Shown piece by piece: positions 37,063-45,899 of a stretch of DNA of 45,899 nucleotides. Numbering within the stretch: the first letter of the stretch is position 1; every line of letters starts with the position of its first letter. Origin of the DNA: Malikia sp. (GTDB taxonomy: Bacteria; Pseudomonadota; Gammaproteobacteria; Burkholderiales; Burkholderiaceae_C). The notes under the pieces were generated by a model. The model did no database searches. It was not told the origin of the DNA and saw only the letters and a program-made list of their open reading frames with translations. Position numbers and translations under genes: made by a program. The stretch is from positions 1-45,899 of the forward strand of contig NZ_JAQTZS010000024.1 of NCBI RefSeq assembly GCF_028687635.1. Reading direction: 5' to 3'.

Positions 37063-39614
37063 TGCGACTGCGTCCCTGGGCTCGGATCCGCCGACAGCGA
37101 CGGCGACGGCGCACGGCCATGTGGCTGTGCGCCTGCAGCTGGCTGCTGCTGCCGGCAGGCGTGGCGGCCCAGAGCAGCGCCGCCCCCGACAGCACGACCA
37201 TCTTCCAGCGCGCCTTCGGTCAGCGCCAGCAGCCCAAGGTACAGCGGCTGGCCTTGCCGGTCTCGGTGGATGGAAAGGAGCTCGGCCTGGTCGGTGCCGA
37301 AATCAAGGGCGCTCAGGTCGAGCTGCAGCGCAAGAGCCTGACCGAGCTGCTGAAACCGCTGCTGCAAGCCCGATTGCTTGAGCAGCTGCGGGCGCCGGAC
37401 GCCCCGCCCCGCATCGCGCTGGAAGAGCTGGCGCAACTGGGCCTGGAGCCCAGCTATTCAGCGGATCGAGTCACGCTCGACATCGAGGTCCCGCTGGCCT
37501 TGCGCCCCGTCCAGACCCTGAGCCTGAGTTCGCGCGTGCAAGACAGCGGTGCCGACGCCGGACTGAAGATACTGCCGCAAGCCTGGAGCTGGATCAGCAA
37601 CCTGCGCTGGAACCTGTCGCTGCAAGACAGCGGACAGGACAAGAGCCAGTCTCAGCGCCTGTTTGTCGACAGCGCGGGACGCTGGCACGAATGGGTCATG
37701 GAGAGCAGCGCCACGGTGGGCGGCATCCACTCGCCCTCGTCCGCCTCGCTCCAGAGCCTCAGGCTGAGCAGGGACTGGGCACCGCAGGCGCTGCGGCTGA
37801 GCCTGGGCGATATCACGGCCATGGGCCAGGGCGGCGGCAGCGCCCAGGCGCTGATGGGAGTGGGCCTGGCGCGCCTGTTCAGCCTCAATCCCGCACTGGC
37901 GACGCAATCCCTGCCGACGGCGACGCTGGCCCTGCCCAGGGGCGCCACGGTGGACGTCAGTGTCAACGGCCTGCCGTCGAGCACGCTGCGCCTGCCTCCC
38001 GGTGTCTACCGGCTCAACGATCTGCCGGTCTTCGCGGGTGCCAATGCGGTCGATCTCATGATCACGGAGCCGAACGGCCAGGTCAGCCACCGCAGCTTCG
38101 ACTACTTCTTCAGCTCATCCCTGCTGCGTCAGGGTGTGAACGAATACGACCTCGCGCTCGGCTATCCGATGACATCCGGCGGCAACGGCCGCCAGTACGA
38201 CAGCGGACAGCGGGTGTTGACCGGCTGGTGGCGGCGCGGCTGGAGCGAAAGCCTCAGCGCCGGCATCAGCCTGCAGGCACGCAGCGGCGCCAGCAGCTCG
38301 GCCAGGCTGGCGGGGCTGGACGCCGTCGTCGCCACCCGACTCGGCGACTTCGCCGGCTGGCTGGCGCGCAGCCAGCACCGCCAGTTCGGCGGCCAGGCCG
38401 GCAGCCTGCAATGGCGCTGGAACAGCGCCCTGCAACAGCAGGCAACCTACAGCGTGGCAACGCTGGTCCAGCTCAGTCGGCAAAGCGAGGGCTACGCGCC
38501 AATCGGCTCGGAACTGCCCGGACCCGCGCGCCACGATGTCGGACTGCGCCTGAGCCTGCTGTGGTCCGACGGCTGGCGTGGCTCGGCGGGCATGCTGCGC
38601 CGCCACAACGACAGCACGGGCGACGACAGCCGCGACCGCTCCCTGTCGCTGCGTCGGCGCATCAACCGTCACTGGAGTGCCGAGTTCACGCTGGGCTGGC
38701 GCCGCCTGAACCAGGAACAGGACCGCAACATCGCCTTCCTGCTGACCCACACCGGCGTCGCTGACAGCAGCGGCGCGGACCGGGACATGCTCTGGCAGAA
38801 CAGCGCCTCGGTCCAGAGCGAGGACCGCCGACTGCAATGGGACGGTCTGGCGAGCGGATCAGGCAGCTGGCTCGACAGCGAGGCCATCTGGCAGCTGGGC
38901 GCGGGCCTGGCCGATGCACGCTCGGGCCAGGACCGTACGCTGCAATGGCGCGCGCAGCACGGGCGTGCCGAAGGCAGCGTCTTCCTGTCCGAGCATGTGA
39001 CCGGCATGGGCACCACCAGGGTGCTCGACACGACCGTGGGCGCCGCGATCGTGGGCTCGGGCGAAGGCGGCTGGAACTGGTCGGCGCCGGTGCTGGATTC
39101 GGCCGCCCAGTTCAAGCCCTACCGGGGCTACGAAGGCTTGAAGCTGCTGATCGACCCGCAAGCCGATCGGGCGGTGCTCACGAGCGACCGCTTCGGCATG
39201 CCTCCGCTGACCAACCTGGGGGCTTACGTGCCGAGACCCCTGCAACTGGATTTCGAAGACCTGCCCTCGGGCCGCAGCATGGGCATGGACCGCCCGGTGC
39301 TGCTGCCGACCTACCGTTCGGTGCTGGTCGTTCCGGTGGGCTCGAACGCCCTGACCCGGATCCAGGGCCGATTGATCGGGAAGAACGGACAGCCGCTGGC
39401 CCTGCAATCCCTGCTGCTGCGAAACACCCAGGGCCAGACGATGGACCTGTTCACCAACCGCAGCGGACAATTCACCAGTCCTCAACTGTCTCCGGGCCGT
39501 TACATCCTGCAACGCCCCGAGGAAAACACCGTGCTGGCCAGCTTCGTGGTGAACGACGACGACCAGGCCCGGCTGGACATCGGCATCTTGCAAATCGAAG
39601 GAGACTCGCCTTGA
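37062..39614 (+). CDS. Outer-membrane fimbrial usher
   Basis: Predicted beta-barrel pore that recruits chaperone-subunit complexes and threads the pilus outward. 850 residues. An Arg-rich n-region (RIRRQRRRRR) precedes a signal peptide ending VAAQ. An N-terminal chaperone-binding domain follows to about 130, then the barrel. A plug-like part holds ATVDVSVNGLPSSTLRLPPG, VYRLNDLPVFAGANAVDLMI and QGVNEYDLALGYPMT, the clearest usher blocks. C-terminal domains include RIQGRLIGKNGQPL. It is coupled to the chaperone (TGATG), and its stop overlaps the tip subunit's TTG start. Confidence 0.85.
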   Translation: MRLRPWARIRRQRRRRRTAMWLCACSWLLLPAGVAAQSSAAPDSTTIFQRAFGQRQQPKVQRLALPVSVDGKELGLVGAEIKGAQVELQRKSLTELLKPLLQARLLEQLRAPDAPPRIALEELAQLGLEPSYSADRVTLDIEVPLALRPVQTLSLSSRVQDSGADAGLKILPQAWSWISNLRWNLSLQDSGQDKSQSQRLFVDSAGRWHEWVMESSATVGGIHSPSSASLQSLRLSRDWAPQALRLSLGDITAMGQGGGSAQALMGVGLARLFSLNPALATQSLPTATLALPRGATVDVSVNGLPSSTLRLPPGVYRLNDLPVFAGANAVDLMITEPNGQVSHRSFDYFFSSSLLRQGVNEYDLALGYPMTSGGNGRQYDSGQRVLTGWWRRGWSESLSAGISLQARSGASSSARLAGLDAVVATRLGDFAGWLARSQHRQFGGQAGSLQWRWNSALQQQATYSVATLVQLSRQSEGYAPIGSELPGPARHDVGLRLSLLWSDGWRGSAGMLRRHNDSTGDDSRDRSLSLRRRINRHWSAEFTLGWRRLNQEQDRNIAFLLTHTGVADSSGADRDMLWQNSASVQSEDRRLQWDGLASGSGSWLDSEAIWQLGAGLADARSGQDRTLQWRAQHGRAEGSVFLSEHVTGMGTTRVLDTTVGAAIVGSGEGGWNWSAPVLDSAAQFKPYRGYEGLKLLIDPQADRAVLTSDRFGMPPLTNLGAYVPRPLQLDFEDLPSGRSMGMDRPVLLPTYRSVLVVPVGSNALTRIQGRLIGKNGQPLALQSLLLRNTQGQTMDLFTNRSGQFTSPQLSPGRYILQRPEENTVLASFVVNDDDQARLDIGILQIEGDSP

Positions 39615-40495
39615 AGACACTGCAACACCTGGCGGCGCGCTGGTGGCTGTGCTGCGCCGGTGCACTCCATGCGCCCGCCGCCATGGCGGACTGCATGCTG
39701 GAGATACCCGCGACGGTGGTGCTGGGCCGCTACGACCCCGCTGCCACACAAGCCACTCCGGAGAGCTGGCAGCTGACCGTCAGGTCCCGCAATCCCAAGA
39801 CCGGCTGTCGAGCCAGGCTGCAAGTGGAGACCGCCGACCAGACCAGCAATCTGCTATCGCTGGGCAACGACCCGACAGGCCTGCGCGTCACCCTGTCGCA
39901 GGATGCCGCGGGCAGGCAAGCGATACCCGTGGCGCCGCAGGACATGACCTCGGTCCAGCTCGATCTCGACCGGCAGGCGTCGATGGTGTTGTGGGCCACG
40001 CGTGGCACCGGACAATGGATCAGCCCAGGCCTCTACCGCGGCAGCCTGCGCCTGACCCTGCTCGACGAGCAAGGCCAGACGCTGGATCGGCGCGACGTCG
40101 AATTCAAATCCATGATTCACTCGGTGGTGCACGCGCAGTTCGGCCAGTCGAATTCGGCTTCCGGCCTCAACTCGACCCGACTGGATTTCGGCGAACTGAG
40201 GCAGGGCGCGCGGCGCAGCGCCGCGCTGGCGGTACAGGCCAACACGGGCTACACGATCACACTGAGCAGCGCGAACGGCGGCAGGCTGGTCCACAACAGC
40301 CTGGCCCAGGGGCGGGTGGCCTATCAGCTGCGGCTGGACGGCAGACCGGTCGCCCTGAACCAGCCGATCGCCGGCCTGTCGGCCAATCGTCCCGGCCGCC
40401 AGAGCCACGACATCGAAGTGGAGATCGGGTCGATGCAGCAGGTCCTGGCCGGAGAGTACCGCGACAGCCTGCTCATCACCATCAGCGGCCAGTGA
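39611..40495 (+). CDS. Two-domain tip-like subunit (putative adhesin)
   Basis: 294 residues from TTG 39611, supported by AAGGAGA upstream and overlap with the usher stop. The signal peptide ends at PAAMA. The N-terminal domain (about 28-175) holds two Cys (DCMLEIP, KTGCRARL). The C-terminal domain (about 180-294) has the same strand plan as the three pilins, LDFGELRQGARRSAALAVQA, NTGYTITLSSANGG and LAGEYRDSLLITISGQ, but without their Cys pair. A two-domain subunit encoded after the usher is typical of a tip adhesin (inference). Confidence 0.75.
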   Translation: MKTLQHLAARWWLCCAGALHAPAAMADCMLEIPATVVLGRYDPAATQATPESWQLTVRSRNPKTGCRARLQVETADQTSNLLSLGNDPTGLRVTLSQDAAGRQAIPVAPQDMTSVQLDLDRQASMVLWATRGTGQWISPGLYRGSLRLTLLDEQGQTLDRRDVEFKSMIHSVVHAQFGQSNSASGLNSTRLDFGELRQGARRSAALAVQANTGYTITLSSANGGRLVHNSLAQGRVAYQLRLDGRPVALNQPIAGLSANRPGRQSHDIEVEIGSMQQVLAGEYRDSLLITISGQ

Positions 40496-40507
40496 GAAAA
40501 TCCCCCC

Positions 40508-41317
40508 ATGAGCACGCCTGCCACCCAATTCCCGCCCGACACCGACCCGGACCTGCGCCAGCGGCATGTGCTGCTGGCCGACGATCAGGTCATCAGTGCC
40601 ATGATCGTCGGCAAGTGGCTGGGGATGCTGGGCTGCACCATGGAGCGGGTCGAGGACGGCCAACAGGCCGTCGAGCGCTGGCAACAGGGCCGCTTCGACC
40701 TGATCCTGATGGATGTGAAGATGCCCGTGCTCGACGGCCTGGAGGCCACCGCGCGCATCCGCGCACTGGAGCCCGCCGGCTCGGCTCGCACGCCGATCGT
40801 CGCGCTGACGGCCGGCGCCTCGCCGCAGGATCGCGACTCCTGCCTGGCCGCGGGCATGGACACCCATACCGTCAAGCCCACCACCCTTGAAACCCTGGCC
40901 GCCGCCATGCGCGAGGCGCTGCGCCTGGCCGCATCCACCGCGGCCGCCGCCCCGCCCCAGGCAGCGCTGTCCGAGGCGGCGCCGGGCTGGGCCATGGACC
41001 TGGAGCGCCTGCGCGAGAACCTGGGCCACGACGAGGAACTGCTGACCGAGTTCATCGAGGCGATGCAGATCGAGCTGAGCCTGCGCCTGCCGCGGCTGCA
41101 CGCCGCCAGGCAGGCGACCGATGCCCGCCAGAGCCAGGAGCAGGCCCACGCCCTGCGTGGCGCGCTGGGCAGCGTGGGCGCCGAAGAGGCGGTCGCGCTG
41201 ACCCGCGCGCTGGAGCGCGAAGCCGGCGCCGGCGACTGGGACGCCTTCGGGCAGACCCTGGCGCGACTGCAGACACAGGTCGAGGCCATCAGGTCAGCGC
41301 TCGCCAGCGTCCGCTGA
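40508..41317 (+). CDS. REC-HPt phosphorelay protein
   Basis: Signal relay protein of 269 residues with no DNA-binding output. REC (about 20-140): phospho-acceptor Asp69 in LILMDVKMPVLDG; the usual Lys near the end is in THTVKPTTLE. An Ala-rich linker follows. HPt (about 160-269): His214 in AHALRGALGSVGA. It follows the adhesin gene by 12 bp, so it may belong to the pilus operon. Its 3' end overlaps that of the convergent hybrid kinase gene by 24 bp, the probable partner. Confidence 0.88.
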   Translation: MSTPATQFPPDTDPDLRQRHVLLADDQVISAMIVGKWLGMLGCTMERVEDGQQAVERWQQGRFDLILMDVKMPVLDGLEATARIRALEPAGSARTPIVALTAGASPQDRDSCLAAGMDTHTVKPTTLETLAAAMREALRLAASTAAAAPPQAALSEAAPGWAMDLERLRENLGHDEELLTEFIEAMQIELSLRLPRLHAARQATDARQSQEQAHALRGALGSVGAEEAVALTRALEREAGAGDWDAFGQTLARLQTQVEAIRSALASVR

Positions 41318-44300
41318 GGGAGGGCCGAGCGGCCTGCCCGCATCAGCCGCCCGCAGCCAGACGTCGATCGCCGCCAGCACCGCGTCGAGGGCCTGGCAGA
41401 AATCCGCCAGCAAACCCGCGTCACGCTGTTGCAGCGCGGCCTCGAACGACATGGCCAGCTGCCGCAGGCGATCGGCTCCCAAGGTCGGTGCCAGGCCCTT
41501 GATGGTGTGCACCAGGCGCGCCGCGACATCGAACTGCTGCAACGCCAAGGCCTGTTCGAGCTGGGCGCGCGCCGACCCGAACTGCTCCGAAAAGCTGGCC
41601 AGCACCTGGCGCAGCAAGTCCATGTCTCCAGCCAGCGCCTGCACGGCAGCGTCGATGTCCAGCACCGCCCGGGCAGGCCCGGCCGCCTGGCTGGCCACCG
41701 GGCACCCTGCCCCGTCAGCGTCCGGCTGGCGTGGCGCGGCAGGCGCGATCCATTGCAGCAGCGTGTCGGCCAACAGGACGGGATCGATCGGCTTGGTGAT
41801 GTGATCGTCCATGCCGGCGGCCTGGGTGGCGCGTCGATCGACCATGCGCGCCGCCGCCGTCAATGCGATGATCGGCACCCGAGGGCCAGACTCGGTCGCG
41901 CGGATGGCACGCGAGGCGGTCAGCCCATCCATTCCTGGCATCTGCAGGTCCATCAGGATCGCATCGAAGCGGCTGCCGCTGGCCAGCTCGATCGCGCGCT
42001 GCCCGCTGTCCGCGGTCTCGACCTGCAAGCCCATCTTGCCCAGATAGCCGCTGGCCACCAGCAGGTTGGTGGGGTTGTCGTCGACCACCAGCACCCGGGC
42101 GCCCCGGATCGGCGCCGCCCGGCTGGCCAGCTCGGACCAGCTGGCCGGCTCATGGGCCGGCGGCAAGCCCATGGCCTCGGGCATGGCCCCGGCACCATGC
42201 CACAGCTGGCCCAGCCTGACCGTGAACCAGAAGCTGCTGCCCTCGCCTTCACGACTGCTGACGCCGATCTCGCCGCCCATCAGTTCGACCAGGTGCCGGC
42301 TGATGCTCAGGCCCAGGCCGGTACCGCCGTATTGGCGCGTGATCGAGGCATCGGCCTGCTGGAAAGGCATGAACAGCCCCCCGATGCGGTCTGGCTCGAT
42401 GCCGACACCGGTATCCGTCACGGCAAAGCGCAACAGCGCGTGGGCGGGCGTCTGTTCCAGGCAAGCGACCGTCACCCGTATCGAGCCCCGCTGGGTGAAC
42501 TTCAGCGCGTTGCCCAGCAGGTTGTTGAGCACCTGCAGCAGGCGCAGGGGGTCGCCCTGCAGCACCTCGGGCAGCTCCGGGTCGGGCTCGAACAGCAAGG
42601 TCAGCTGCTTGCGCTGGGCCTGGAACTCGAACAGGGTGGCGCTCTTGCGCAGGATCTCCTCGACCCGCAGCGGTATGGATTCGAGCTGCAGCAAGCGGGC
42701 CTCGATCTTGGAGTAGTCGAGGATGTCGTTGAGCACCCCTAGCAGCGCGGTGCTGGCGGTATGTATCTTGGCCAGGTAGTCGCGCTGCTGGGCACCGAGC
42801 TCGGTATCGAGCAGCAGATTGGTCAACCCTATGACCATGCCCATGGGGGTACGAAGCTCGTGGCTCATGTTGGCCAGGAACTCGCTCTTGGCGTCGTTGG
42901 CAGCGGCGAGTTCGGCCGTGCGCGCTTCCAGGCTCTGGCGGTAGCGCTCCAGCTCGGCATCCACCGCCTTGCGCTCGGAGATGTCGCGCTGCACGACCAG
43001 CACGAAGGTCTGCCCCTCCCATTGCGCCCGGCTCAGCGAGACCTCGGCGCAATAGCGGCTGCCGTCCCGGCGCTGGTGCTGCGTCTCGTAAAAGCTGCCC
43101 TCGGCATCCACCTGTGCGAGCAGGCGACCGACCTCCTGCTCACCGTGACGGACGTCCCATTCGTGCAGATGGCGGCCCGCCATCTCGTCGTGACCGTAAC
43201 CCAGCATCTCGGCTGCCTTGGAGTTGCACTCCACCACCCGGCCCTGCGCGTCGCAGATGACGATGCCGTCGCGCGCATGCTGGAACAAGGCCCGCCGGCG
43301 CGCGGCCTCGCTGGCAATCGCTTCCTGGCTGCGGCGCTGCAGCTCATCCTGTCCGGCAATGGTGTCGAGCAGCTCGTTGAAGTCCTGCCCGAGCTGAGCG
43401 AGTTCGTCCGATCCGCCGGGCAAGACCACCCGCGCGTCGCGCTCACCGCGGTGCACCGCCTTCATCGTGTCGCCGATGCGCTCGAGCCGCCAGGTCAAGG
43501 CCCGGCCGGAACGCAGGAACAGCACCGAGATGATCAGCATCGTCAGCGCCAGCAACAGGGAAACGCCTGCCAGCATCAGGAACGAATCACGCTGGTAAGG
43601 CGCGCGGGGGAAGCCAACGCCCATCATCCCCACCCGCCTGCCGTCGCCATCGATCAATGCCTCGAAGCCCGCGACATGGCTCTCGCCGTCCTCTTGCAGC
43701 AGGCCCAGCCAGGTCTGACCAGCCCCCATCACGGTCTCGATGACTTCGGGCGCGGCAGCCTTGCCAACCGGGCGCTGGCCCTCCAGGCGCTGCGAGCTCG
43801 CCGCGATGCTGACGCCGTCGTGGTAGATGGCGGTCAGGCCCTCGACGTTGTCGAGCAGGGTGCCGATCGGATAGATCAGCTCGCGCATATGCTCGATGAG
43901 CGCATAGTTGTGGTTCAGCAGGACGCCGCCGACCAGCACCGCGTCGGGCATCTCGACCGACAGCGGGAAATGCGCGGCCGCGTTGATGAGCAGCCCGTGC
44001 TCGGCCATCGGCCCGACCACCCCGTCGCTGCGGCGCGACGAGAGCAGCTGATCGGGGAAATGCGGCGACAGGACCCGCAACTGCTCCACCGTGTATTGCT
44101 CATAGGCGGAGCTCGTGACGCCGATGCGTGCCTGGCGGATCACATAGGAGTCGGGCAGACGACTGCCGGGCAGCACCCCCATGCTGCTGCCCACCACCTG
44201 GCCGTCCACCGTGGCCACCAGCAGGTAATCGAGCCCGCTGCCCTCGGCCGCTGCCTTCAGCGTCCGGTCGAGGGCTTGCTCGTCAGGCCGGCGCCCCATC

Positions 44301-44641
44301 GCCTGGCGGGTCGCCTCCTGCAGCGGCTCCGAGCGCACGAGCTGCTCCATCCGCTTGCTGTTCTGGGTCTTGAGCTGGTCCAGATAGTTGTGTGCGCCGG
44401 CCAGGTTGCTGCGCAGGGTGGCGTGCAACAGGCGGTTGGTCCGCTCGCCGCCGCCGACCGCCAGGATCCCGATCACGATCGGGAATGCCACCAGCAGCGG
44501 CATCAGGCCCAGCAGCAGCATGCGCGTGCGCAACGAATCGCGCCAGGACCGCCGCCCCCCCGCCAGCAGACCATGCAGCCGGCCAAGCCAGGAAGGCAGG
44601 CGAGCGGGGGTCGCCTCTGGGGGTGCGCTTGCTGCCGTCAT
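41294..44641 (-). CDS. Hybrid sensor histidine kinase (periplasmic sensor-HAMP-PAS-HisKA-HATPase-REC-HPt)
   Basis: Inner-membrane sensor of 1115 residues. First span about 38-62 ([20 protein letters not shown]), periplasmic sensor about 63-360 (probably double Cache), second span about 361-383, HAMP, PAS about 450-570 ([19 protein letters not shown]), HisKA with His594 in [14 protein letters not shown], HATPase with [15 protein letters not shown] and [11 protein letters not shown] with Asp898 in [12 protein letters not shown], and C-terminal HPt with His1045 in VHTIKGLAP. Start ATG 44641, only 21 bases from the divergent lipoprotein gene; a TTG at 44659 is in frame but would overlap the shared promoter. 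Confidence 0.93.
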   Translation of the reverse strand: MTAASAPPEATPARLPSWLGRLHGLLAGGRRSWRDSLRTRMLLLGLMPLLVAFPIVIGILAVGGGERTNRLLHATLRSNLAGAHNYLDQLKTQNSKRMEQLVRSEPLQEATRQAMGRRPDEQALDRTLKAAAEGSGLDYLLVATVDGQVVGSSMGVLPGSRLPDSYVIRQARIGVTSSAYEQYTVEQLRVLSPHFPDQLLSSRRSDGVVGPMAEHGLLINAAAHFPLSVEMPDAVLVGGVLLNHNYALIEHMRELIYPIGTLLDNVEGLTAIYHDGVSIAASSQRLEGQRPVGKAAAPEVIETVMGAGQTWLGLLQEDGESHVAGFEALIDGDGRRVGMMGVGFPRAPYQRDSFLMLAGVSLLLALTMLIISVLFLRSGRALTWRLERIGDTMKAVHRGERDARVVLPGGSDELAQLGQDFNELLDTIAGQDELQRRSQEAIASEAARRRALFQHARDGIVICDAQGRVVECNSKAAEMLGYGHDEMAGRHLHEWDVRHGEQEVGRLLAQVDAEGSFYETQHQRRDGSRYCAEVSLSRAQWEGQTFVLVVQRDISERKAVDAELERYRQSLEARTAELAAANDAKSEFLANMSHELRTPMGMVIGLTNLLLDTELGAQQRDYLAKIHTASTALLGVLNDILDYSKIEARLLQLESIPLRVEEILRKSATLFEFQAQRKQLTLLFEPDPELPEVLQGDPLRLLQVLNNLLGNALKFTQRGSIRVTVACLEQTPAHALLRFAVTDTGVGIEPDRIGGLFMPFQQADASITRQYGGTGLGLSISRHLVELMGGEIGVSSREGEGSSFWFTVRLGQLWHGAGAMPEAMGLPPAHEPASWSELASRAAPIRGARVLVVDDNPTNLLVASGYLGKMGLQVETADSGQRAIELASGSRFDAILMDLQMPGMDGLTASRAIRATESGPRVPIIALTAAARMVDRRATQAAGMDDHITKPIDPVLLADTLLQWIAPAAPRQPDADGAGCPVASQAAGPARAVLDIDAAVQALAGDMDLLRQVLASFSEQFGSARAQLEQALALQQFDVAARLVHTIKGLAPTLGADRLRQLAMSFEAALQQRDAGLLADFCQALDAVLAAIDVWLRAADAGRPLGPPSADAGER

Positions 44642-44649
44642 CGTGGTGG

Positions 44650-44684
44650 ATAGAATCAAAAAATGAATAAAAAATTGATTCTAT
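44650..44684. promoter_or_regulatory. symmetric divergent promoter with perfect inverted repeat
   Basis: ATAGAATCAA (44650-44659) and TTGATTCTAT (44675-44684) form a perfect 10-bp inverted repeat around a 15-bp A-rich centre. Each arm places the hexamer TAGAAT on its own strand: plus 44651-44656, six bases before the lipoprotein ATG; minus 44683-44678, about 37 bases before the kinase ATG. For the plus strand, TTGCTG (44629-44634) with 16-bp spacing could be the -35. Confidence 0.6.
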
Positions 44685-45772
44685 TGGCGTTATTTTTTGG
44701 CGCAGCCTTGACCGGCTGCAGTCCCAAGGAAGCCGTCAAGATTGGATTCATCGGTGGCCTGACCAACCGGAACTCCGACAACGGCCAGGCCGGCCTCAAT
44801 GGCGTCACCCTGGCGGTCGAACAGTTCAACCGCAGCGGCGGCCTGAACGGGCAACTGGTGGAGCTGCTGGCCAAGGATGACGCCCAGGACCCGACAACCG
44901 CCGCGCGCTCGGCCCGTGAGCTGGTGGAGGCCCGCGTCGAGGCCGTGATCGGCCCGTTCACCAGCAGCATGGCCTCGGTCATTGTCCCCATCACCGGCCA
45001 GGCCGGCATCCTGCAGATCAGTCCGACCATCACCTCGATGGACTTCTACGGCAAGGACGACAACCTGTTCCGCATCAACCGCACCACCCGGGACAACGCC
45101 AGCGACTACGCCAAGGTCATGCGGAGCCTGGGCCAGGTGCGCACCGCGCTGGCCTTCGACACCCGCAACCTCAGCTTCAGCAGCTCCTGGCTCGAAGAGT
45201 TCCGCAACGCGGTCAAGGCTTCCGGCCGCAGCCTGGCCGCCGAGATTCCCTACGAGTCCGGCGACCAGGCCGACTTCGCGGCCGTGGTGAGCCAGATGCT
45301 GACCAGCAAGCCCGACAGCCTGATCTTCGTCTCCGGGGCGCTGGACGTGGCCCGGCTGGCCCAGCAGGCCCGCAAGCAGGCGCCCAGGCTGCCGATCGCG
45401 GCGGTCGAATGGGCCGCCACCGAGCAGTTGACCGAGCTCGGCGGAGAGGTCGTCGAAGGCCTGCTGATCCTGCAGAACTACGACCGCGATGACAGCTCCG
45501 AGCACTACCGGGAGTTCGCCGACGCCTACTACAAGCGCTTCCAGCGCCAGCCGGGCTACAGCACGGTCGCCGCCTACGATGCCGCGACGGTGGTGCTGAA
45601 GGCACTGAAGAACCGCAGCAGCGGCGAATCCCTCAAGCAGGCCGCCTTGCGCAACAATCCGTACCAGGGGCTGCAACAGACCATCAGCTTCGACGCCAAC
45701 GGCGACACCCGACGCAAGATCTTCTTCACCGAGATCCGCAACGGCAAGTACGTCAAGCTCAAGGGCCAGTGA
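44663..45772 (+). CDS. LivJ-like type I substrate-binding lipoprotein
   Basis: 369 residues. The lipobox is LTGC (Cys19) after a short hydrophobic signal, so it should be anchored in a periplasm-facing membrane. The body is a type I periplasmic binding fold: VKIGFIGGLTNRNSDNGQAG, VTLAVEQFNRSGGLNGQLVE, and EAVIGPFTSSMASVIVPITG are the branched-chain amino acid receptor blocks. No permease or ATPase genes are near. Its divergent, promoter-sharing neighbour is a sensor kinase with a large periplasmic domain, so it may present a ligand to that kinase (inference). No ribosome site is seen; the message may be leaderless. Confidence 0.88.
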   Translation: MNKKLILLALFFGAALTGCSPKEAVKIGFIGGLTNRNSDNGQAGLNGVTLAVEQFNRSGGLNGQLVELLAKDDAQDPTTAARSARELVEARVEAVIGPFTSSMASVIVPITGQAGILQISPTITSMDFYGKDDNLFRINRTTRDNASDYAKVMRSLGQVRTALAFDTRNLSFSSSWLEEFRNAVKASGRSLAAEIPYESGDQADFAAVVSQMLTSKPDSLIFVSGALDVARLAQQARKQAPRLPIAAVEWAATEQLTELGGEVVEGLLILQNYDRDDSSEHYREFADAYYKRFQRQPGYSTVAAYDAATVVLKALKNRSSGESLKQAALRNNPYQGLQQTISFDANGDTRRKIFFTEIRNGKYVKLKGQ

Positions 45773-45793
45773 GCAGCAATTCTCAATTTGGAC

Positions 45794-45899
45794 TCAGGGA
45801 GGGGCAGGCGGGGGCTGTGGCCCCTCGGTCAGGCCCAGGATCATGAACTCAATCATGGCTGACCAGCTGGGGAAATGGCAGTAGGTGGTCAGTGCGCGC
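45794..45899 (-). CDS. possible 3' end of a gene entering from the right edge (partial)
   Basis: The minus strand is open from the right edge to TGA at 45796-45794, about 34 residues, with ALTTYCHFPSWSAMIEFMI and a Pro-rich end (GPQPPPAPP). The aromatic, Cys/His-containing stretch followed by a Pro tail could be the end of a transposase or another protein; I do not recognise it. It may be a chance frame. Confidence 0.25.
   Translation of the reverse strand, partial: RALTTYCHFPSWSAMIEFMILGLTEGPQPPPAPP

Noticed and set aside
45773-45899. Right edge as a recognised insertion sequence
   Set aside because: Only about 34 codons are visible, with no inverted repeat or transposase motif that I can name.

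Overview
The window is GC-rich DNA (AT-rich only in a few intergenic regulatory patches) with tightly packed, often ATGA-overlapping genes. Its content suggests a betaproteobacterium, probably of the order Burkholderiales: an orphan Bug/TctC binding protein, a betaproteobacterial-style type II secretion cluster, ArsJ with its partner dehydrogenase, and a sigma-54-controlled pilus locus. This taxonomic call is inference from gene content. No rRNA, tRNA, CRISPR array or complete insertion sequence was seen.

Region 1 (1-19139). A type II secretion operon runs gspG-H-I-J-K-L-M-N-D-E on the plus strand. gspF lies 5.7 kb further on, and gspC and the prepilin peptidase are not in the window. Between gspE and gspF sit an orphan tricarboxylate-type binding protein, a minus-strand module (regulator, papain-like C1 peptidase, small Cys-rich acidic protein, chagasin-like I42 protease inhibitor) and a luciferase-family oxidoreductase. 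After gspF come a cN-I type 5'-nucleotidase and an SbmA/YddA-type ABC exporter.

Region 2 (19236-31943) is a large arsenic island. On the plus strand are a Cys-rich DUF2703 protein, a DUF2789 protein and a tandem ArsA ATPase. On the minus strand, reading from a perfect inverted-repeat operator at 31918-31943, are ArsJ-associated GAPDH, ArsJ, ArsR, a thioredoxin-type ArsC, a clear intrinsic terminator, Acr3, an ArsC-ArsH fusion protein, a P-type ATPase, an ArsP-family permease and a small thioredoxin-like protein. Together they cover arsenate reduction by two enzyme types, arsenite efflux (Acr3 with ArsA), arsenate removal as 1-arseno-3-phosphoglycerate (GAPDH with ArsJ), and organoarsenical handling (ArsH, ArsP).

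Region 3 (31998-40495). After queC comes a chaperone-usher pilus locus. Three secreted pilin-like paralogues lie on the minus strand. Facing them on the plus strand are a sigma-54 activator, a periplasmic chaperone, an outer-membrane usher and a two-domain tip-like subunit. The 346-bp gap between the two arms holds a consensus -24/-12 promoter, an IHF consensus match and repeated TTGCAA boxes, the expected layout of a sigma-54 enhancer.

Region 4 (40508-45772) is a signalling set: a REC-HPt protein, a large hybrid sensor kinase (periplasmic sensor, HAMP, PAS, HisKA, HATPase, REC, HPt) and a divergent lipoprotein of the LivJ-type binding family. The kinase and lipoprotein share a 21-bp spacer, and a symmetric inverted repeat there supplies a TAGAAT hexamer to each strand. 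The set may feed the pilus activator next door (inference).
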